Source: Ampelomyces quisqualis
Lineage: Eukaryota > Ascomycota > Dothideomycetes > Pleosporales > Phaeosphaeriaceae
Length of the DNA: 64,000 nucleotides
Assembly: GCA_018398575.1 (NCBI GenBank)
Contig: JAGTXZ010000005.1
Coordinates: 1,054,001 to 1,118,000, forward strand
Direction: 5' to 3'
Every line of letters begins with the position of its first letter. The first letter of the stretch is position 1. Both the position numbers and the translations under genes were made by a program. Positions 57,561-64,000 of the stretch are shown piece by piece. A model generated the notes under the pieces. That model ran no database searches. It had not been told where the DNA came from and saw nothing but the letters and a program-made list of their open reading frames with translations.

Positions 57561-58718
57561 ATGGCAAACATGCTTCACACGACACCCCCGAGCCACCGCC
57601 TGACCGTCTCCTCTCTCCTCTCGCCGCCTGAGATGAAGCGAACAGAGTCATTTGGCTCTTCAATTGCACCTGCGTTTGCACCATCACTCACCAGCTCTGA
57701 TTCACAGTCGTCAAAGGACGCCTCAAAGCCCTCCTTCAATCCCGCAGTCATGGCCTACTCCACCAGCCTCTTCAGTAAGGGCGATGCATACGCCTCTCCG
57801 CCAATCTCTCCATACGACCCGCAGTCCCAGAAGGAAAACATGGGGGGCGCTGACGAGCAAGGCACCCGCGATCCTCAGCTGTTCGTCTCGCGCGGCACAG
57901 CTGCACCCAGCGTGCTCGAGCCATTGTTCCCCCAGGAGCCTACGGAGCCGGCCTCCCAGGACTTGATTACGGAACACATGCGCACACCAGATTACGCACG
58001 CTTACCCTGCAAGCCCTCGCGCGCCGACTACGAGCTGGTCGTCACTTTCAAATCCACAGTGTACGAATCCGCCTTGAAGAATCCGCGTGCATGGAGGGAG
58101 CGCGAGCGACAGTTCGAGCAACACTACGGACGTCCCACGGGGGTGCAGAAACGACAAGGCTTGAAGAAGCTCGCGCCTGCTCCGTCCGCTCGGCCACGCC
58201 AGCCAAAGATTGCTCTTGCACGCCTCCCACCCCGCACACCTCGTGTGCCCAAGGCAAAGCGCACCCCTCCGAGTCAGATGCTCGACTCATTCGACGACTC
58301 ACCTGCGGCCGCATCTCCCAAGCCTGCGCGGCCCGCCACTAACCGTGACGACACCGACTACAACGCACTACCCGACTATTGCCCACCCCTCAACACTCTC
58401 CCAAAGGGTAACCCCAAGGCTCTCAAGACTGAGTGGAAGGGCTCCATGCTCGAGCTTACCCATGATCCGGATCGACCGATGCTGCACGAGGCTGAGGTCA
58501 ACCTCGCCGCAACGCTCCGCCTCAATTGCGCAACCTACCTTTGCAGCAAGCGACGTGTCTTCCAGGCTCGCATTGAAGCACTAAGGATCGGCAAGGAGTT
58601 CCGCAAGACGGATGCCCAACAGGCTTGCAAGATCGACGTCAACAAGGCAAGCAAGTTGTGGCAAGCGTATGACAAGGTCGGTTGGTTCAATCCTGAGTAC
58701 TTCCGCAAGTACCTTTGA
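57561..58718 (+). CDS. SWIRM-domain chromatin protein
   Basis: A single-exon gene of 385 residues. The first ~150 residues are disordered, rich in Ser/Pro, with SLLSPPEMKRTES near the start and an SPPISPYDP motif. The middle has a conserved block (RADYELVVTFKSTVYESALKN, then RERERQFEQHYG) followed by basic Pro/Lys-rich sequence. The last ~115 residues match a SWIRM domain, a helical fold that binds DNA or nucleosomes, from DYNALPDYCPPLNTLP to WFNPEYFRKYL. Fungal relatives include the Fun19/Laf2 group linked to Rpd3L/Clr6 histone deacetylase. A 2.7-kb upstream region suggests complex regulation. Confidence 0.85.
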   Translation: MANMLHTTPPSHRLTVSSLLSPPEMKRTESFGSSIAPAFAPSLTSSDSQSSKDASKPSFNPAVMAYSTSLFSKGDAYASPPISPYDPQSQKENMGGADEQGTRDPQLFVSRGTAAPSVLEPLFPQEPTEPASQDLITEHMRTPDYARLPCKPSRADYELVVTFKSTVYESALKNPRAWRERERQFEQHYGRPTGVQKRQGLKKLAPAPSARPRQPKIALARLPPRTPRVPKAKRTPPSQMLDSFDDSPAAASPKPARPATNRDDTDYNALPDYCPPLNTLPKGNPKALKTEWKGSMLELTHDPDRPMLHEAEVNLAATLRLNCATYLCSKRRVFQARIEALRIGKEFRKTDAQQACKIDVNKASKLWQAYDKVGWFNPEYFRKYL

Positions 58719-59473
58719 GTCGGCCTGCTCGGCGTCCAAAGCCTGTTGCTAGCCCTCCTGATCTCTCTTGGGCATTTCTTCCCATGGGTACGATTTCCTT
58801 GAATCAAGTTGCATAGCATGTCACGATGGGTGTTTCGGATTTTATCTCACTGGAACAGACTACACATTTCTTTCACAGAGGCAGCGGCTGCTGACTTTGT
58901 GTTATTGCATCCGAATCACGACTGGAGTATGGACTGTTTCACGCACGGGTACGGAGTACATTGTTGGCACGAATAGTGAGCCTGGAGGCTGGAGTGTCAC
59001 GGCGTTTGTCGGTTCCTCATTTATTTCCTTTGTTGACAGCATTATTCGATACCCCCAGCTCAACACGGATTGTGGATGCTTCGCAGTCCTGTTGTAGACC
59101 TGCCAGAATGCGCATGCCGCTGCGCCGACACATAACGTAGTCTTAGACCCAATCTTATCCACCTATACAACGGTAACCCAGCACTATCACCATGCGCGTG
59201 ACAACCGCCTCACCTTAGCCATTGCGTCCACTTGTGTCCGTGTGCTCCACGTCATGTCCAAACCCTGGACCATCAAAAGCATGCTCGGACGCCGTGAGCG
59301 GGGATGTGTAATCAGGTGCATGGACTGTGGCGCGGCTGTCTCTAAATCGGGAAGAGGCTTGGCCAAGCTCAAGCGTTCCTCCGCCGCGTTCCTGATGTCG
59401 GCTTCCATCCGCGAACGGCGCCTGTCCTTTGCTACCACCTCCAGACTTGCGGAGTTGCGCGGAATCATCCGCC
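58719..59473. other. Intergenic, no gene seen
   Basis: About 750 bp between the SWIRM gene and CDC50. ORFs of 80-110 codons occur but have no motif. Confidence 0.45.
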
Positions 59474-61052
59474 ATGGCGCAAACACAGCAGGTTGCGCAT
59501 ACCGATTCGATATCGAGCCAGAACCCGGCCCGCGAAGAGCCCAAGAAGACGAAGAGCAGGAGACCTCCGAGTAAGCGACACGGGCCGGACAGGTTGCGCG
59601 CTCGCAGGCAATACTGACGCAGTTTAGATACGGCGTTTCGACAACAGCGGTTGAAGGCATGGCAGTACGTGCAGTGCAAAGGCACGCAACCATGCGCTGT
59701 GGCTAACCCAGGCGCCACAGACCCATCTTGACGCCAAAGACAGTCCTCCCGCTGTTCTTCGTTGTCGGTCTCATATTCGCGCCCATCGGCGGACTCCTCA
59801 TATATGCTAGTGAACAGGTCATTGCCATGGTCGAGCATGCGGAAGAGCTCACGGCTAACACTCCCCCAGGTCCAGGAATTCTCCATTGACTACACCAACT
59901 GCATCCAGCAGTCCCCCGAGACCTCCGCGAACATCGATCCTAACAACGCTGAAACGCTCAAAGAAATACCTGGCAGTCGTTGGTCGGCGTCGTTCAAGAG
60001 CACCATCGTGAACAACCCCCAGTGGGGCCATGCGCGCGAGAATTACACATGGCCACACTCCCAGTTGAGCAGAGAGACCGATGTTTGCATTCTGACCTTC
60101 CACATTCCCCACGATATCGACCCTCCGATCCTCTTCTATTACCGCCTCACCAACTTCTACCAGAACCATCGCCGATACGTCAAGTCCGTCGACATCGACC
60201 AGCTCAAGGGCCGCGCCAAAAATGCCGGGGAAATCAGGTCGGGTGACTGCACCCCGTTGAACGTGGACTCGGAAACTGGCAAACCATACTATCCTTGCGG
60301 TCTGATCGCGAACTCCATGTTCAATGACACATACGACAACTTTACCTTTTTGAATTCGGGCACAGAACCTACGCACTACAATTTTACTACGGCAGGGACC
60401 TCGTGGGCTCATGAAGGCGATCTGTATGGGAATACTGACTACAAACCTTGGGAGGTTGCCGTACCCCCTTTCTGGCGGGATCAGTATCCCGATGGGCAAT
60501 ACCAGAACGACACGGGCCTCCCAGACTTGCACACCTGGGAACAATTCCAGGTCTGGATGAGAACAGCTGGCCTACCTACCTTTAGCAAATTGGCACAAAG
60601 AAACGACACCGCCAAGTTGTTGGAAGGCAACTACAGGTTGAAAATCTATGATCGTACGATGGCGTCCCCACTTCTGCATACGTAAAGGCTGACACTGTTC
60701 CAGACTTTCCCGTCGAAAAGTATAGCGGTACAAAGTCGATCCTCATCTCAACCCGCACCGTCATGGGAGGCAAGAACCCTTTCCTTGGTATTGCCTATCT
60801 TGTCGTGGGTGGTCTTTGCATCCTACTTGGTGCTGTGTTCCTCGCCACACATCTGATCAAGCCAAGGTCAGCCGCGCTTCCTGCTGCAAGATCCCAGTAG
60901 CTGACTTTCATACAGAAAACTTGGTGACCACACATATCTCACCTGGAACAACGATCAGCCGAGGTAGGTTAAAGCAAAACCAACTCCGTGTGCATACCAC
61001 TAACTTGAGCAGTACGGCTACAACCACTGGGCGTAGTGGTGGCGGCGCATGA
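59474..61052 (+). CDS. CDC50/Lem3 family P4-ATPase (flippase) subunit
   Basis: Beta subunit that escorts phospholipid flippases out of the ER and supports their transport cycle. Seven exons: 59474..59570, 59628..59664, 59721..59817, 59870..60653, 60704..60866, 60916..60963 and 61013..61052, giving 421 residues. The second exon is only 37 nt; introns are 49-57 nt. RRPPNTAFRQQRLKAWQPILTP before TM1 is the family's N-terminal signature. TM1 is TVLPLFFVVGLIFAPIGGLL. The large glycosylated ectodomain has CGLIANSMFNDTYDNF and a PPILFYYRLTNFYQNHRRYV block. TM2 is LGIAYLVVGGLCILLGAVFLA, and a short Gly/Ser/Thr-rich tail follows. I cannot tell Cdc50, Lem3 and Crf1 types apart. Confidence 0.95.
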
Positions 61053-61614
61053 TGGCATAGTCATTTCGACCCCTGACATAAGCGCAATCTTCTTTATTCG
61101 TTCATTATATACGTTGGCCTGAATCATGCTTGTAGCCTGGACCTGCGCATTATGTATGTACCTTGGGTTCTGGAAGGCCTGGAGTTAAAGGTGTTTAGGA
61201 AAGAGACTAGAACAAAGTCTTTTGCTGCTTTCCAATGCGATAACTTTATCTCACGTTTGCTCCACCATACTTTTATCAAGTGTTGAGCCTCGAACAAGCC
61301 CCTTGTCAGTTTCTCTCACCCACGGATGATAGCTCAGACAGGTCTCATGGCCTTCCCGCTTTCATCAGCCTCGCGAGCCCAGACGAGCGTACGGGCGGCC
61401 AACGACATAAACCCATCTGGACATTCTAGAACTAAGGAATCCAGACTGCCTCGTGGCATTGAATATAAGTCACAACTGCTTCCTCGATTTGTACAACTAC
61501 AACAGAATTAGTATTCACTATTCGCATTCAAAACGTTCGCCTCGCCGGTATCAAAAGACCACAGAATCAAACGACTTGTTTCCACATTCCTCATCTCTTT
61601 TGGCTACCAGACCC
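61053..61614. promoter_or_regulatory. Intergenic, metalloprotease promoter with TATA-like box
   Basis: About 560 bp. TATAAG at 61464-61469, about 150 bp before the ATG, may be the core promoter of the secreted protease. An upstream in-frame ATG at 61453 would add 54 residues ahead of the signal peptide and is therefore not used. Confidence 0.45.
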
Positions 61615-62514
61615 ATGTTCATACACGTCCTCCTTGCCTCGCTGGGTCTCCTGGCCGCGGCAAGCGAACCTGCTCGACCAAAAACTTTCGACTGCGGTAC
61701 CGATACTACTCATGCTTCTGATGACTTTATAAAAACGATCGAGGCGCTTCATGGCAAGTCAGACGGTGGCTCGCATGCAGCTCGTGCCGCTCTCGCTGCA
61801 CGCGACGCGCCCTCAGGCCCCATCGCTATCGACGCCGTCTTCCACATCGTCGCCACAGCTGCCAAGAAGAGTACCATCACGAATGACATGCCATCGGCGC
61901 AACTTGACTCCCTGAACGAGGCGTACAAGCCATACGATATCACCTTCAACCTTGTCAACGTAACTTGGACGACTAACGACAATTGGGCTGTTGGCGACAA
62001 GCCTGCTGACGATGAGATGAAAAAGGCACTTCGTCAAGGCTCCTACGACACTCTGAACCTCTACTTCCAGACCGATCTGATCGGTGGCGTACTAGGCCGC
62101 TGCACTCTCCCCTCCTCAATGGGACAGAACAAAGCTGATCCCAGCGTCTACTACAATGATGGATGCAACATCAACGCCAACACGATGCCCCAGGGTTCTA
62201 TGAACGGATACAATGCCGGCAAAACCGCTGTCCACGAGACGGGTCACTGGATGGGCTTGCTTCACACTTTTGAAGGCTATTCGTGCGATGGACCGGGTGA
62301 CTACATTGATGACACGCCCATGGAGAGCACTGCTACTGATGGGTGTCCGACTAGTCCGGTGAAGCGCAGTTGCCCTAATCAACAAAAGGCTGATGAGCAT
62401 GATCCCATCCATAACTACATGGATTACTCGATTGATTCGTGTTACGAGGGCTTCACGGACCTGCAGGTACAGAGGATGAGGAACATGTGGGGCATGTACC
62501 GAAACGGAAACTGA
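61615..62514 (+). CDS. Secreted M43 (pappalysin-like) metalloprotease
   Basis: A single-exon gene of 299 residues. Residues 1-17 form a signal peptide (MFIHVLLASLGLLAAAS). The zinc motif HETGHWMGLLH has all three histidines and the catalytic glutamate of the HExxHxxGxxH metzincin site, and NYMDYSIDSCYEGFT holds the Met-turn. Cysteines in the C-terminal half probably form disulfides. The length and layout match fungal extracellular metalloproteases of the MEP1 type (family M43B), which degrade host or environmental protein. The start was chosen at ATG 61615 because it exposes the signal peptide. Confidence 0.92.
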   Translation: MFIHVLLASLGLLAAASEPARPKTFDCGTDTTHASDDFIKTIEALHGKSDGGSHAARAALAARDAPSGPIAIDAVFHIVATAAKKSTITNDMPSAQLDSLNEAYKPYDITFNLVNVTWTTNDNWAVGDKPADDEMKKALRQGSYDTLNLYFQTDLIGGVLGRCTLPSSMGQNKADPSVYYNDGCNINANTMPQGSMNGYNAGKTAVHETGHWMGLLHTFEGYSCDGPGDYIDDTPMESTATDGCPTSPVKRSCPNQQKADEHDPIHNYMDYSIDSCYEGFTDLQVQRMRNMWGMYRNGN

Positions 62515-64000
62515 TGTATGATGTATGCTCACGGCGTTGCTTCTTTTTGCTTTCAGATTGGCTTGCTGTCTTGCGAAATGTGTTTGAGTCCACTTTCTTG
62601 AGTTCCTTCTCTTGTACTGTATATTCTTCGGTACTTCGGCACGCTTTTTTGCACATAGACTTATTGCGAAATTGGAGCTCCTTACATGCCATACATGCGC
62701 TTAACTCATCTGGTGATGCTACGTTCCCGCCTCAACACACGAGTTCCGCGCGCCTGGTCAAGCGTCGCCGGGCTTCTGTGACCCTTACTGATGGCGTTGC
62801 ATCGGCTTACATTCCGGAATACTCAACATCAGTTTAAGTGACCAGCTTCAACCGCACCCCCAATACGTGTTCTCACGCATCGATGCTACCTTGCTCCACA
62901 TAGCCACCCTCTTCAATAGTTCACCATTTCCTTCTGCCCACGTCAACTTTGATTATGCGAAACGACACGGAAATTCTGACGTCCAAGCAAGTGAGACTAT
63001 CGTACTCATGTTTGAGGCCTAGACCCGCATGTCAAGATGCATATGTTACACAAGCAACGGGTCTCGACCTGTCATCCTGACCTAGAACGCCATAGGGCAA
63101 AGACACTCCATGCGATGTTCAGCCTTACCCAATCTCCTGGATTCGCGTGAAAGCTGGAAGAAAAACAATGGATGCACCACGATCTCGATGCAATTCTGAT
63201 GCGACCCAGGGTCTGCAGCTGCAGTGCTTTGTCCACCCGCAAGCGGAAGGAATCGACACCATGCACGTGATGTACGATGCAAATGGACCATGCAGGAAGT
63301 TCCAACACAGATGCGCAGGAAGCCACGAGACAAAGAAACCCCAAGAAAAACTTTTCGCGCAATTCGTGTCGGAGGGCAAGATTATTGAGACTGAACCAAC
63401 CTACAATAACATCCCCTACAGCCAACACACAACCTTGAACGATCCACCACAAGTCCGACAGACAAGATAAATCACCAAGCCCCTCCACCCCATCCCAAAG
63501 ACGCTTCCTTCAGCACACACAAAACCAGTCCCAATGCGCCACTCCTTCCACCGCAAATCATCCTCGTCCTCATCGATATCGACATCGCCCATCCTCGCCC
63601 ACCAACCCACCACCACCACCACCAAACCACCCTCCATCCTGCGCTACACACTCATCCTCCTCAAAGCTCGACCCACACCCGCAGACATCGCCACCCTGTC
63701 CGCGCACGCCGAAACCAAACATTCGTCATCGGAACTCGTCTTGTCGTCGACCACGAGAACATAAAGGAACACCAGTCTAGTATAAATTACGTCGTTGGTG
63801 CGTATACATGCATACATGCATGCATGCATACAAGGCAGCGCAGCGAAGCACGGAAAGAAAAAAAGAAGAAAAAAAAAAAAAACTCTGCGCGACAATGACT
63901 TCGAGCATGTTCGATACGCGGGTAGTGCATGGATGTCTTGGATAAAAAGTGTCGATGGAGGTCATTCGAGTCCTGCTCGTCTTTGGGTCCTGCTTGGGCG
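62515..64000. other. Right-hand tail, no confident gene
   Basis: About 1.5 kb after the protease. A 76-codon plus frame (63534..63764; Ser/Thr/Pro-rich start, then LRYTLILLKARPTPADIATL) may be part of a gene continuing by splicing, but no clear splice site or family was found. A TACATGCA-type repeat and a poly-A run lie near 63.8 kb. Confidence 0.4.
63804..63832. repeat. CATA/CATG tetranucleotide microsatellite
   Basis: Imperfect tandem ATACATGC/ATGC units, followed within 25 bases by an A-rich run (about 63854-63882). Confidence 0.7.

Noticed and set aside
63534..63764. 76-codon Ser/Thr-rich ORF as a gene
   Set aside because: Too short and low-complexity without splice continuation or family match; mentioned only in the tail region.
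1..64000. CRISPR arrays, insertion sequences, LTR or TIR transposons
   Set aside because: No repeated spacers, terminal repeats or transposase-like ORFs were seen; the only repeats are microsatellites.

Overview
The window looks like a gene-dense piece of a filamentous ascomycete nuclear genome (Pezizomycotina; Dothideomycetes is my inference). Coding exons are interrupted by many introns of about 42-120 nt with GTNNGT donors and CTAAC/CTGAC-like branch sites. Gene content is fungal: homoaconitase of the alpha-aminoadipate lysine pathway, a Pma1-type proton pump, an alpha-glucoside permease-like transporter, secreted oxidase and metalloprotease, and F-box/LRR genes. There are no operons, rRNA or CRISPR arrays, and I could not support any tRNA or transposon. 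All exon borders were read by eye from splice consensus and reading frame and need transcript support.

Layout. 1-12.6 kb: mitochondrial leucyl-tRNA synthetase (minus, running off the left edge with a long C-terminal extension), a divergent LAT-type amino-acid permease, a seven-TM protein with a long cytosolic tail (minus) and phosphoserine aminotransferase (minus). 13-22 kb: homoaconitase divergent from SER1 across a promoter carrying a TGACTC (Gcn4/CpcA-type) site, then a Cyc2-like mitochondrial oxidoreductase, a secreted L-amino-acid oxidase-like flavoprotein and an MFS sugar permease. 22.6-24 kb: an F-box/LRR pseudogene. 25-30 kb: plasma-membrane H+-ATPase and an aldo-keto reductase.

30-43 kb is a housekeeping block: SF3b subunit 2 (Cus1), an RS-rich protein, RNA polymerase III second-largest subunit, a small protein with two F-box-like motifs, a Pga1-like ER protein, and alpha-tubulin divergent from it. 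43-50 kb: Ctf4/SepB (minus), a second damaged F-box gene and an HD-domain hydrolase. 50-64 kb: PEX16, RPN8, a SWIM-domain Sws1/Shu2-like protein, a 2.7 kb gene-poor stretch, a SWIRM-domain protein, a CDC50/LEM3 flippase subunit, an M43 secreted metalloprotease and an unassigned tail.

There is no obvious biosynthetic cluster or defence system. The most unusual items are the extension of at least 265 residues on the LeuRS, the decayed F-box copies, the orphan seven-TM protein, a low-complexity insertion in homoaconitase that starts at an intron-like acceptor, and an overlapping upstream ORF with a presequence-like peptide at the Cyc2-like gene.
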